A stretch of DNA of 64,000 nucleotides from JBBRBB01 sp038206235 (GTDB taxonomy: Bacteria > Bacteroidota > Bacteroidia > Chitinophagales > Chitinophagaceae). The translations under genes and the position numbers were made by a program. The notes under the pieces were generated by a model that worked only from the letters and a program-made list of their open reading frames with translations, ran no database searches and was not told the DNA's origin. Of this stretch, positions 53,985 to 63,900 are shown one piece after another. The stretch spans positions 62,001 to 126,000 of the forward strand of contig JBBRBB010000008.1 of assembly GCA_038206235.1 (NCBI GenBank). Direction: 5' to 3'. The number at the start of each line of letters is the position of its first letter. Within the stretch, counting starts at the first letter, position 1.

Positions 53985-55397
53985 ATGCCCAAACTATTTT
54001 ATCAACTCTTTATTACGCTCTATCCGTTTGTTGCACGTTTAGTTTCGCCGTTTAATAAAAAGGCAAAGCTTTGGGTAAGTGGCAGAAGAAATATTTTTAA
54101 TGAAATAAAATCAAGACTGCAAAACGATACCAGTAAAAAAGTTTGGTTTCATGCGGCTTCATTGGGGGAATTCGAGCAGGGTATGCCTTTAATGGAAGCA
54201 GTGAAAAAAAATTATCCGGCGTATAAAATTGTGCTTACATTTTTCTCACCATCGGGCTATGAAAATAAAAAAGATTATAAAGCAGGAGATTTTATTTTTT
54301 ATATGCCAATGGATTCAAAGCATAATGCTTCCTTATTTTATGATATAGTAAAACCTGAGCTTATTATATTTATAAAATATGAGTATTGGTATCATTATTT
54401 ATCGGAGGCTGCTAAAAGAAATATTCCGGTGCTGCTTGTGTCCGGATTTTTCTTATCTCAGTTCAGTTTTTTTAAATGGTATGGAAGCATCAGCCGTAAG
54501 ATGCTGCGTTTCTTCACACACCTGTTTGTACAAAACGAAAGTTCGGCATCATTACTTAATTCCATTAATATCAATAATATTTCCGTAAGCGGAGATACAA
54601 GGTTTGACAGGGTGCTGGAAATTGCCGCCAATTTTAAACCCATACCTGAAATTGAAAAATTATGCAAAGGAAAAACAACCATTGTTGCAGGCAGCACATG
54701 GACTGAAGATGATGAAGTGCTTGACCATTACACATGGATACACCCGGAATATTTTTTCATCATTGCACCGCACGATATAGGTAAAGAAAGGATTGATGAA
54801 TGCAAAAAGCTATACCGGAATGCAATGTTATATTCTGAAATAAGCAATCAGCAGTCAGCAATCAGCTCGCAGAGTCCTATGGACAATCAGCAGTCAGCAG
54901 TCAGCAGTCAGCTCGAAGAGTCCTGTGGACAGTCGGCAGTAAATAGTATCGAGTTGCCAGTCAGCAGCAAGGATTTAGAAACAAAGAACGAGAAACGAGA
55001 AACGAGAAACGAGAAACGAGAAACGAGAAACGTTCTTATCATTGACAACATAGGTACGCTGAAATATTTATACGCTTATGCAAGTGTTTGTTTTGTTGGC
55101 GGAGGATTTGGGGGTGATGGCATACACAATATTTTAGAAGCTGCGGTGTATTATAAACCAATTGTATTCGGTGCGGAATATGAAAAATTTGCAGAGGCAA
55201 TTGACCTGTTGGATAAAGGCGGTGCATTTACTGTATTGGATGCATTAGAATTAGAAGACCAGCTTGATGAGTTATTAAATAACGGAGAAGAATATAAGAG
55301 TGCATGTAGTATTGCAGGTGAATATGTAAAAAGCAAGGCGGGAGCCACACAGCAGGTGATGCAATACATTCAGGAAAATCGTCTTCTCACCAATTGA
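53985..55397 (+). CDS. waaA: 3-deoxy-D-manno-octulosonic-acid (Kdo) transferase with an in-frame repeat insert
   Basis: A Kdo transferase of about 470 residues that adds Kdo to lipid A precursor at the inner membrane. The N-terminal hydrophobic segment is PKLFYQLFITLYPF. VWFHAASLGEFEQGMPLMEAV has the catalytic Glu and YASVCFVGGGFGGDGIHNILEAAVY the CMP-Kdo site. Residues about 288-350, where relatives have a short loop, are translated tandem repeats (QSAVSSQ, NEKRETR). The start is the ATG at 53985. The 3' end overlaps the convergent gene by 28 bases. Confidence 0.93.
   Translation: MPKLFYQLFITLYPFVARLVSPFNKKAKLWVSGRRNIFNEIKSRLQNDTSKKVWFHAASLGEFEQGMPLMEAVKKNYPAYKIVLTFFSPSGYENKKDYKAGDFIFYMPMDSKHNASLFYDIVKPELIIFIKYEYWYHYLSEAAKRNIPVLLVSGFFLSQFSFFKWYGSISRKMLRFFTHLFVQNESSASLLNSININNISVSGDTRFDRVLEIAANFKPIPEIEKLCKGKTTIVAGSTWTEDDEVLDHYTWIHPEYFFIIAPHDIGKERIDECKKLYRNAMLYSEISNQQSAISSQSPMDNQQSAVSSQLEESCGQSAVNSIELPVSSKDLETKNEKRETRNEKRETRNVLIIDNIGTLKYLYAYASVCFVGGGFGGDGIHNILEAAVYYKPIVFGAEYEKFAEAIDLLDKGGAFTVLDALELEDQLDELLNNGEEYKSACSIAGEYVKSKAGATQQVMQYIQENRLLTN
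54845..55032. repeat. Short-period tandem arrays inside waaA
   Basis: 54845-54966 is built of CAGTCAG/CAATCAG units with two AGAGTCCTGTGGAC-like motifs. 54989-55032 is about six copies of the 7-mer GAGAAAC. The whole block is in frame with waaA and contains no stop codon. Confidence 0.92.
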
Positions 55398-56068
55398 TTA
55401 AAATGCTGCACGGTTTCACTCTTTTCGTTCCATCCAAGTTTTGTTTTCAATTCTCTTATTATCCAGTATTCAGCTTCGGGTAATATGCTGAAAGAATTAA
55501 TTGTTTTTATGCTTCTCTCATACATCACCTCATCACCCCTGAATAATTCACTTATGAATAAATAGCGGTCATTAATGCCAATAGCTTTTTTAAGGTCTTT
55601 CACAGGAATTTCATGAAGTACAGAGCTTATTTCTTTGTTAGTTGTTCTAAGCTTTTCATTAAGGCTTTTCTGGTTAACAGCCATTGATTCATTCAGTTCC
55701 TTGTTTTGTTTTTGCTGATGAGCGAGGGTGGGGATATCACGCAGCGGGTCAAATCCGTTGAAGTCGTAGTTGCCATTTTCAATACCAATTACGGGCATTT
55801 CATCTTCCTGTTTGCTTACAATTTCAGGCGATGCGGAGACTGATTTCTGCTCTTTTAAATCTTCCGTATCAAATGCATCAGCCGCAATATGCAAAGATTC
55901 GGATGGCAATATCACTATCACTTTTTTTGTTGATGACTGCTCTTGCGGCGTCTGTATATGCTGCAATTCTGCCAAAAGCATGTGGGCGGTAACAAGCAAT
56001 TTTTCCGGCGAAGCATTTTGCTGATACAATTCCAGTAACCGGTTAATTAAAGAACCTGCTTTTCCCAT
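55370..56068 (-). CDS. Conserved-type hypothetical protein, 232 residues
   Basis: A soluble, mostly helical protein. The N-terminal helices (SLINRLLELYQQNASPEKLLVTAHMLLAEL) and C-terminal helical bundle (PVKDLKKAIGINDRYLFISELFRGDEVMYERSIKTIN) flank a low-complexity acidic middle. I do not recognise a named family, though the C-terminal block looks like a conserved Bacteroidota domain. It overlaps waaA by 28 bases at the 3' end and is divergent from tdk. Confidence 0.75.
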   Translation of the reverse strand: MGKAGSLINRLLELYQQNASPEKLLVTAHMLLAELQHIQTPQEQSSTKKVIVILPSESLHIAADAFDTEDLKEQKSVSASPEIVSKQEDEMPVIGIENGNYDFNGFDPLRDIPTLAHQQKQNKELNESMAVNQKSLNEKLRTTNKEISSVLHEIPVKDLKKAIGINDRYLFISELFRGDEVMYERSIKTINSFSILPEAEYWIIRELKTKLGWNEKSETVQHFNQLVRRRFS

Positions 56069-56078
56069 GGGATCTTTT

Positions 56079-56086
56079 TATTTTTG
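56079..56086 (+). promoter_or_regulatory. -7 box of tdk promoter
   Basis: TATTTTTG matches TAnnTTTG exactly, 56 bases before the tdk ATG and just past the start of the divergent gene. Confidence 0.45.
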
Positions 56087-56141
56087 GAAAATGACCGGTA
56101 AAATTACAAATGTTTTTAAAGCATATAACTATTTTTAAAAA

Positions 56142-56708
56142 ATGTTTATAGAACCAACTATAAGAGGAGAACGCCGCGGCTGGATAGAAGTTATCTGCGG
56201 CTCCATGTTTAGCGGAAAAACAGAAGAGCTTATACGCCGTTTGAAAAGAGTGAAAATTGCGAATCAACGGGCAGAAATATTTAAGCCTTCTATTGATATT
56301 CGCTATGATAAGCTGAAAGTAATAAGCCATGATGCGAATGAAATAATTTCTACGCCTGTTGAAAGTTCAGAGAAGATATTAGCGCTTGTAAAAGATGTAG
56401 ATGTTGTAGGTATTGATGAGGCACAGTTTTTCGATGCAGGAATTATTGAGGTTTGTGAAAAGCTTGCTTTGCAAGGCATAAGAGTTATTGTTGCCGGACT
56501 TGATATGGATTATCTCGGACAACCTTTCGGACCTATGCCGCAATTGCTTGCCATAGCTGATTATATTACCAAGCTGCATGCGATTTGTATGAAATGCGGC
56601 AACATTGCAAACATATCGTATCGCAAAACAGCAAATGCAGAACAGGTTTTGCTTGGTGAAAAAGATTTGTACGAGCCGAGATGCAGAAATTGCTGGATGG
56701 AGGGGTAG
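56142..56708 (+). CDS. tdk: Thymidine kinase
   Basis: A 188-residue type II thymidine kinase for pyrimidine salvage. P-loop [22 protein letters not shown], the substrate segment [18 protein letters not shown] and zinc cysteines CMKCGN and CRNCW are all present and normal. Confidence 0.96.
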   Translation: MFIEPTIRGERRGWIEVICGSMFSGKTEELIRRLKRVKIANQRAEIFKPSIDIRYDKLKVISHDANEIISTPVESSEKILALVKDVDVVGIDEAQFFDAGIIEVCEKLALQGIRVIVAGLDMDYLGQPFGPMPQLLAIADYITKLHAICMKCGNIANISYRKTANAEQVLLGEKDLYEPRCRNCWMEG

Positions 56709-56789
56709 GTTACTACAAGTCATGAGCAAACTCTGCAGGAATGAAAGCAATTTTCTTTAAATGAACAGATGAATAAACCCCGCCCGTTC

Positions 56790-56823
56790 AAAACCTCACA
56801 GGTCTTAAAGACCTGTGAGGTTT
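56790..56823. repeat. CCTCACAGGTC palindrome, copy 3
   Basis: The full palindrome lies between the convergent tdk and DUF4832 genes, followed by AAGCCCTGTAAGGGTT, another inverted repeat. It could end transcription from both sides. Confidence 0.88.
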
Positions 56824-56861
56824 GATCAAGCCCTGTAAGGGTTGATTAAGCCGATTCTATT

Positions 56862-58397
56862 TTACTGTACATGAATTTTAAATCCGAGATTATTATATCC
56901 CGTATTTTCTTCCCACACATTTTCATTGGCAAAACGAATTGCATATTCAGGGCATGCTGCAATGGAGGAATATTCATCAGGCAAAAACAATAAGATTTCA
57001 TAATCGGCTTTAGGCATATTTGCAGGCAACACAATTTTTATATTGAGCGATATTTTGCCGCTATACCATTTGCGAACATCGGTATCTGTATCAAAAGAAA
57101 ATATTTCACCACTTTGTTTATTGCGCATGATGATCTTTGCCGGCCTTGCATTATACGGTGATGCATAACCCATATTTTCTAAGTTGATTGTAAATGAAAA
57201 TTGTTTACCTGCTTTTGCATTAGCTGCATGATAAATTGCATTGCGCAAAACAAAACGATAGCCGAGATTCTTTTTTATTTCATCCATGCAACCGCCGCTT
57301 TGCCAGTCGTTGTTTACATCGTTATTATACGCACAATTTAAAAAGCTGTAATGCATGCTGCGCATTTCTGTTTGCGCATGACCGGCAGTTTCGCAATTGT
57401 TTTCGGGACTGTAAGCATCATCGCAGGTTTCGCCGCCAACTGTTACATATCTGCTGTCATCCATCATATACGCCCTCAACGGAGTTAATGCAGATTGCCT
57501 GGGCGATGATGAATTACCATAATCATCAAAAGTGCCGTAATCATCCGGTGATGATAAAAAGCAATCATTATGAAAACCAATTCTTGCTTTATGTGTTCCC
57601 GTGAAAGCTTCAGCATCTGTAAGCGCTGCAGCGTTTGTGCCTGCGTTTACTCCGTACACATATCGCTGCTTCAATTGCGGAAAACGCACCTGTATCATGC
57701 GACTTGCAGGCAGTGCATCCATTAAAGCTTTCAGCACATCAAACCTGTCTTGCCAGTTTTTATCAACCAGCTTTCCTCTTCCGTTTTGCGAAGCATCACC
57801 AAAAAAATCGGTATAATAATTTTCACCCCAAATTCCTATAAAACCAAGTTGCATGCAGGCAATTACATCAGCATTTTTTTGGAGCAATGCTTTTAATTGT
57901 GTGATATGATTCAGGACAATATTCTTAGGCGCATCGTCATAAGGCGGGCACACAAAACTTTCGGGGCACGTTCCTGAATGTGTTGTTATGGTATAAGCAA
58001 ACCGCAGAATGAGCTTTACACCGGCAGTTCTTGCATTATCAAAATCTTTTTGCACATCATCTAGAAAAGTTTGTGTGAGCGGCTTATTTGTAAAACCTTC
58101 TAAAATATAGCCGCGGTACACTAAGGTGCTGTACACTTTGTATTGCCCGTCATCAGCCTGCTGCAGGCTGCGCCAGGTTTTCATCTGACTTATATTAAGA
58201 GGCACAAAATTATTTGCATAGGTTTCTGCATAACGGTAAAAACCTCTTTCCGGATTTGCAAAATCTTCGCTGCTTTCTTTATAAAAAATAGTATCAGTAA
58301 GTGGCGGATGATATAATGCAGGGCTTTCAACTTTGTTGCACGATGTGAGCACAATGAGAATTAAAACCAGGTATGATAAGCATTTTTTTATTTGCAT
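56862..58397 (-). CDS. DUF4874/DUF4832 domain lipoprotein
   Basis: A 511-residue lipoprotein (lipobox LTSC, Cys near residue 20). The N-terminal domain (about 45-210) opens FANPERGFYRYAETYANNFVPLN, the DUF4874 hallmark, and has a barrel-like IWGENYYTDFFGD. The DUF4832 domain spans about 220-410 and is followed by a C-terminal beta domain. Such proteins look like TIM-barrel glycan-active enzymes but have no proven activity that I know of. It closes the operon susC-susD-PKD-DUF4832, suggesting a role on the imported glycan at the surface. Confidence 0.88.
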   Translation of the reverse strand: MQIKKCLSYLVLILIVLTSCNKVESPALYHPPLTDTIFYKESSEDFANPERGFYRYAETYANNFVPLNISQMKTWRSLQQADDGQYKVYSTLVYRGYILEGFTNKPLTQTFLDDVQKDFDNARTAGVKLILRFAYTITTHSGTCPESFVCPPYDDAPKNIVLNHITQLKALLQKNADVIACMQLGFIGIWGENYYTDFFGDASQNGRGKLVDKNWQDRFDVLKALMDALPASRMIQVRFPQLKQRYVYGVNAGTNAAALTDAEAFTGTHKARIGFHNDCFLSSPDDYGTFDDYGNSSSPRQSALTPLRAYMMDDSRYVTVGGETCDDAYSPENNCETAGHAQTEMRSMHYSFLNCAYNNDVNNDWQSGGCMDEIKKNLGYRFVLRNAIYHAANAKAGKQFSFTINLENMGYASPYNARPAKIIMRNKQSGEIFSFDTDTDVRKWYSGKISLNIKIVLPANMPKADYEILLFLPDEYSSIAACPEYAIRFANENVWEENTGYNNLGFKIHVQ

Positions 58398-58471
58398 GAT
58401 ATGATTATATTAAAACGCTCAAGATTGGTTGATGACAGAGATTTTTTAAAGGTGAAGGGAACAGCTTGAGT

Positions 58472-58504
58472 AAACCTCACAGATCTCAAAGACCTGTGAG
58501 GTTT
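58472..58504. repeat. CCTCACAGGTC palindrome, copy 4 (diverged)
   Basis: One arm reads AAACCTCACAGATCTC and the other AAGACCTGTGAGGTTT. It lies between the DUF4832 and PKD genes; copies 3 and 4 thus bracket the DUF4832 gene. Confidence 0.85.
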
Positions 58505-58521
58505 ATTAATAAGCTCTAATA

Positions 58522-59394
58522 TCATTGGCTCATGTCAAGAAAAAAACTATCGCTGTAAAGGTCAGGCGACCAGCCGATGAGTGCATTGAAATCATTCGTG
58601 AAAACCTGTACGCCTATCTTCAAACCTTGTCCTGTTAAGCCTTTCAGCTTACTTCGTTTTAAAGCGCCTTCAAATCTTAATGTTCCGTTTTTTTCCTCCC
58701 ACGTGCCTACGGTATAAAATTCATTAATGCTTTGGTATGCATATCCATCAAAGCTATTTTGATCACCGCTGTGATAATACACATCAAGCCAATCATCGAA
58801 TATGGTTCCTTCAAGCAATATTTCATAAGCGCCACCGGGGATTTCGCCTGTGAGATATCCGGTTGAAATATCATTATCACCATCAATATACATATCATAA
58901 ATATTGCCATCGCTTTTTGAGGTCTCCTGCTCAAAATAGAAATAAACATTCTCGCCGTCATAATCGTATTTAGCAATTGTAAAATTGCCTGATAGCGGGC
59001 CGCCAATCACCATGTTATAGGTAATAGTATCCCAGTCCGCGAGTGAGTTATCATCTAATTTCACAGAAGATGTTTTTGAAATATAGATAACAGTAGAGGC
59101 TTCGGCTGTTGTGCCGCCGGAAGATGTTGCATACAATGTGGGTACATATTTTCCTTTGCCGGGATATGAATGCAGGGGACTTTCTTCGGTTGATTCTGCA
59201 CCATCTCCAAAATCCCATTTGTAAGAAGCAGCGCCTGTTGATTTATTGGTGAAGGAAACTGTATTACCATTTACTTCAATGCTGTAAAAAACAAACGGCG
59301 CATTATTCACCGCTTCTTTTTTGCACGAAGAAAAAATGCAAACACTGATGAAGACATAAATGGCTGCATTAAAAATTTTTCTGAACATAATCAT
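58522..59394 (-). CDS. PKD-domain lipoprotein of the SusC/D operon
   Basis: A 290-residue lipoprotein (lipobox FSSC, Cys near residue 24). A PKD domain (about 37-105, with YKWDFGDGAESTEESPLHSY) is followed by a C-terminal beta-rich domain (about 115-290) with DMYIDGDNDISTGY, a carbohydrate-binding-like pattern. It lies 18 bases after susD and probably serves as an extra surface glycan-binding protein (SusE/F-like role, inferred). Confidence 0.85.
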   Translation of the reverse strand: MIMFRKIFNAAIYVFISVCIFSSCKKEAVNNAPFVFYSIEVNGNTVSFTNKSTGAASYKWDFGDGAESTEESPLHSYPGKGKYVPTLYATSSGGTTAEASTVIYISKTSSVKLDDNSLADWDTITYNMVIGGPLSGNFTIAKYDYDGENVYFYFEQETSKSDGNIYDMYIDGDNDISTGYLTGEIPGGAYEILLEGTIFDDWLDVYYHSGDQNSFDGYAYQSINEFYTVGTWEEKNGTLRFEGALKRSKLKGLTGQGLKIGVQVFTNDFNALIGWSPDLYSDSFFLDMSQ

Positions 59395-59412
59395 TCGTTT
59401 TTAAATTTTCAT

Positions 59413-60927
59413 TTAAGGATTTTGTGTACACAATGTATTTGTTTGCACCTCATCAATCGGTATATAATAAATAACTCTCGGGTCGGTCGGTTCTATTATC
59501 ATATTTGAATAACCTGTCGGTTCCTTGCTAAGGTCAATATCTGTTTCTTTTAAACCGGGAAGATGATAACCCCAGTATGTTCTGTCCATTGCAAGATTGT
59601 TGCGGTACACATCGAATGTGCGCTGGGCTTCTGCAAAAAATTCTAAACGTCTTTCTTTTAAAACAACTTCAAGTGCAGTGCTGCCTGTTGGCACAAGGCC
59701 GTTGTATAAAGAGTTTTGCAGGTTCCTGTTTTTTCTTATCATATCTACATCATCCAAAGCTTCTTTGGTTTTATTCATTTTAGCATTGGCTTCGGCACGG
59801 TTCAAGTACATTTCTGCAAGGCGAAACATTACAGGAGAACTAAGCGTTGGACTTCCATCCTGAAAAGAAAATTTTGTGATATAATAAATTTCGATGCCGT
59901 TCTTTTTCTGCAGGTCGCCATTGCCATCTTTCAAAGGATAAATGTAAGACCAGCGTATATCTTCAGGATGTTCGCTTATTACATCACGCAATGATTGCGA
60001 AGCATATTCTTCACCCCATCCGCTGTTGCCGTCAGAATACATCATGGATGCAATCGAGCCGAATTTGCCATAATCTTCCGCAGCTGTAAATGCAATGCAG
60101 AAAATTGTTTCTGGGCTGTTTTGTGCATTGGAAAATAATGTTTGAAAAGTGGTTTTATTAGTTAACTTAAATCTTCCGGAACCAATTACTTTGGTTGCAT
60201 AATCAAAAGCATTCGCATTGTCTTCTTCATACAAATACACCCTGGAAAGTAAAGCCCATGCACCTTCTTTTGATGCATAGGCTAAACCTCTCGGCTGCTC
60301 CATAAGGTCGGCGGCTTTTTGCGCATCATTAATAATAGAAGCATATACATCTTTTACAGAAGACCTTGCTTTTAATGCAGGGTCGCCTGTAGAAAGACGA
60401 AGTACAATGCCGTCTGCATCGGCATTTTGCGAATAGGGTCGGGAATAAAAACGCACTAAATTAAAATGACAGAATGCACGCAGAAAATAGCATTCGCCTT
60501 TTAGCTGGTTAATGGCTGCATCAGGATTTGAAATTTTTTCTGAAGCCTCAATTACTGTGTTCACATCATTAATTATTTTGTATGATATGAACCAGAAATA
60601 GCGGCTGTTGGTTTGCGCTGGTGAATGATTCAATGAAAAGCTGAGAAAGAACGGGTCTTCAGTTACCTGCCCGCATGCAATATCATCACTTGCAAAATCG
60701 CTCATTTGAAAATACTGGCGCAGGTACATGTTATTGTCATCAGCAGTGCCGTTGAATTCAACATGGTCTTTAAACAATGCATAGGCGCCGTTCACTGCCT
60801 GCGTTAATCCTTCTACAGTCGAGGTAAGAATATCGGGTGTAATGGCATCGCTGGGAACAACTTCTTTTATACAACCTGCATTTGCCAATATGTAAATGCT
60901 AAATGATATGAAGACTATTTTTTTCAT
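59413..60927 (-). CDS. SusD/RagB-family outer membrane glycan-binding lipoprotein
   Basis: A 504-residue SusD-like lipoprotein (lipobox NAGC near residue 19) with the tetratricopeptide-like core. AINQLKGECYFLRAFCHFNLVRFYSRPYS is the SusD signature, and LRLAEMYLNRAEANAKMNKTKEALDDVDMIRKNRNL with VVLKERRLEFFAEAQRTFDVYRN forms the C-terminal core. It caps the SusC channel and helps bind the substrate. The gene starts 10 bases after the susC stop. Confidence 0.95.
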   Translation of the reverse strand: MKKIVFISFSIYILANAGCIKEVVPSDAITPDILTSTVEGLTQAVNGAYALFKDHVEFNGTADDNNMYLRQYFQMSDFASDDIACGQVTEDPFFLSFSLNHSPAQTNSRYFWFISYKIINDVNTVIEASEKISNPDAAINQLKGECYFLRAFCHFNLVRFYSRPYSQNADADGIVLRLSTGDPALKARSSVKDVYASIINDAQKAADLMEQPRGLAYASKEGAWALLSRVYLYEEDNANAFDYATKVIGSGRFKLTNKTTFQTLFSNAQNSPETIFCIAFTAAEDYGKFGSIASMMYSDGNSGWGEEYASQSLRDVISEHPEDIRWSYIYPLKDGNGDLQKKNGIEIYYITKFSFQDGSPTLSSPVMFRLAEMYLNRAEANAKMNKTKEALDDVDMIRKNRNLQNSLYNGLVPTGSTALEVVLKERRLEFFAEAQRTFDVYRNNLAMDRTYWGYHLPGLKETDIDLSKEPTGYSNMIIEPTDPRVIYYIPIDEVQTNTLCTQNP

Positions 60928-60937
60928 TGAAATTATT

Positions 60938-63900
60938 TTAGAAGTTGATATTGATAGTTAACAAAAATTGTCTGTTGTTCGGATATTTAAAATCTGACAC
61001 ACCGGGTGTTGTATAAATATCAGGTGTGATAGTGGTTTGCGGGTCCTGTCCTAAAAATTTAGTGAACGTATAAACATTATCGGCAGATGCCGCAATACGA
61101 ATATCATGCATACCCATTCGCTTAGAAAAATTCTGCGGCAGCATATAAGAGAGCGTTATATTTCGCAAAGCGATAAAGCTTCCGTCTTTCAAATATCTTG
61201 TAGAAGTTTCTGTAGAGCTGGCAGAATTTTGCGGACTTGGGTTTGATGCAATGTCGCCGGGCTTCGTCCATATACTGTAGCCATCAGGCAACACAACCTG
61301 GTTATAGTAAGGCTCGTTTCCATCATTCATAGTAAAGCGCAAAATATTGCTGAACACTTTATTGCCCTGCAAAAAATATGCGTTCACACTAAGTGAAATA
61401 TTTTTATAAGAGAATGTGTTTGTAATACCGCCTTGGTATTTTGGCAATGCTGAACCCACTTCTTCATAACTCGCTTCTGCATAATTTGAAGTTGCCTCTC
61501 TTCCCGTTTCATTTCCCTGGTCGTCTTTTATAATTTTCTCCCAAAGCGGTGCGCCTGTTTGCGGATCAACACCCAAATACACAGGCATGTAAAATTCGTA
61601 CAGGTTGCCGCCATTGCGATAAATTTGCGAGATAGCCCATTGCCCGGTTTTTATAAATGTGGCAGGCAGGTTTTTTAATTTGTTTGAATTAAAGCTGATG
61701 TTGAAATCTGTTGTCCATAAAAAATTTTTTGTTTGAATATTTCTTGAGCCAATGGCAATTTCGATTCCTTTGTTTTCAATCTCGCCAACATTTTCCCATC
61801 TCTGTTCAAAGCCTACGGACAGTGGTTGTGCTACCTGCAGCAAAAGATTTTTTGTGGTGTTGTGATATACATCAAGCGTAAGATTAATGCGGTTAAAGAA
61901 ACTAACATCTGCACCTATATTTAATTGATACTTGCTTTCCCATGTCAGGTTAGGGCTGGGCAATTGCAAAGGCGTAGCGCCAGGCTGAGAATTGTATTGG
62001 GTTGAAAGAGAATACAAGCCCAGGTAACGGGATGCGCCAATATCCTGCGTACCGGTAACGCCATAGCCCGCCCTTATTTTCAAATTATCTATCACAAGGT
62101 TTCCTTTCAAAAAATCTTCATTGCTTATTATCCATGCTGCTGAAATTGCGGGAAAGGAACCATAGCGTTTTGATTTAGGAAATGCCGTAGAGCCGTCCAA
62201 CCTGTATGAGCCTGTAATAAAATATTTGTTGAAGTAGCTATAATTCACCTGTGAAATAAAAGAGAGTATGGAGCCTTCATCAGCAGAGCCATTCACACTT
62301 AAATTATTTGATACTACATTCAAAACTTTTACACCAAGAGGCAAGCCTCTTCCGCTGCCGCCAAGAAATTCTGTTTTGCCGGTTTCATAAGCTGTACCTG
62401 CAAGCCCGCTTACATTGTGCTTGCCATAAGAAAAATTAAATTTAAAAAGATTATTAAAAGTGCCGCCATAGTTTACGATATCCTGCTCATCCAAAAAACC
62501 TGTGCCGTGAAATTGCCCGGCTACAACCGGTGAATAGAAAGTTGTGCTCTTGCTGTAATCAGCAGAAACCCTGTTGGTGCTTGAGAAGCTGAGCCAGTTA
62601 TTGATAACCACATTCAGCGAAGCATCATAATTTACATCGAAGCCTTTGTATGGATGATCTGAATTTGCAATGGTGTGCACAGGATTTACTTTATCTCTTG
62701 ACCACCATTTGAAAGAAACATTTCCATCCACATACAAAGGATTGCCTGCACTGTCGTACGGATTATCCCATGGCAGATTGAGATAAGCATAATAAATATC
62801 ATTGTAATCATAACTTCTTCCTGTAACGCCGCTGATATTTATATTATTGGTAAACGAAACTCTATCGCTGAAATGAAGACCCAGTCCGGCTCTTATGTTA
62901 ATGCGCTTAAAATTTGTATTGAAATAAGTGCCTTTCTCATCGTAATAGCTCAAGCCTAAGTAATAATCATTTTTTTCTGTTTTGCCTGAAACGGAAATAT
63001 AATAGTTCTGCATAAAAGCAGGTTTGAAAATTGTGGTGAGCCAATTGTAATTACGGCTTTGCAGTTCAAGCGGTCTTTCAGCATAAAATTTCAGCAGGTC
63101 AATTTTATATGAATTCCCGGTATCAGAAGGAATATAATCGCGGTAAAATTCTTTTTGATAATTATAGAGCTGGCTTCCGCTCATCATATCAAGACTGCCG
63201 AAATCGGGTGTGCGAAATCCTGTTGTTATTTTGGCTTCAAAATTTGCTTTTCCGTTTCGGGCTTTTTTTGTTGTAACTACAATTACACCCGAATTAGCCT
63301 GTGAGCCATATATAGCAGTTGCTGCAGCATCTTTTAATACGCTGATGCTTTCTACATCATTGGGATCAAAGTTGCCGCCGATAATTCCATCCACAACATA
63401 GAGCGGACTCTGCGTTGCATTTACAGATGATACACCACGCAAACGAATTTCTGCAGAAGCACCGGGAACACCACTGCTGTTTATTACTTCAAGCCCGGCA
63501 ACTTTTCCCTGCAACAGAGAACCTATATCGTTTGTTGTAACATCGTTCAGCTTATCTGCTTTTACAACTGTAACGGAACTGGTAAGCTCGCTTCTTTTTT
63601 TATCGCTGTAACCAACAACAACTACTTCGTTTAAATCATTATTCGTTTCTTCAAGGCGAACGATAATATTTTTCTCGCTTTCATTTATGGTAACTTCTTT
63701 TGAAGCGAAACCCACTGCGCTTACCTGCAGTGTATTTTTTCCTGCGGATAATAATATGCTGAAGCTGCCATCATCATTAGCGGCAAATGCTTTTGCATTT
63801 TGCTTTATTAAAAGCGTTGCTTTACTTACAGGAGTTCCGTCTTTTGATGATACCACTCTACCGGAAACAGAATGTGTTTGCGCCCGTACAAATGAAGTGA

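Noticed and set aside
54845..55032. Treating the QSAVSSQ/NEKRETR segment of WaaA as a protein domain
   Set aside because: The DNA is a plain tandem array of the same kind as the intergenic arrays, so the peptide is a by-product of the repeats.
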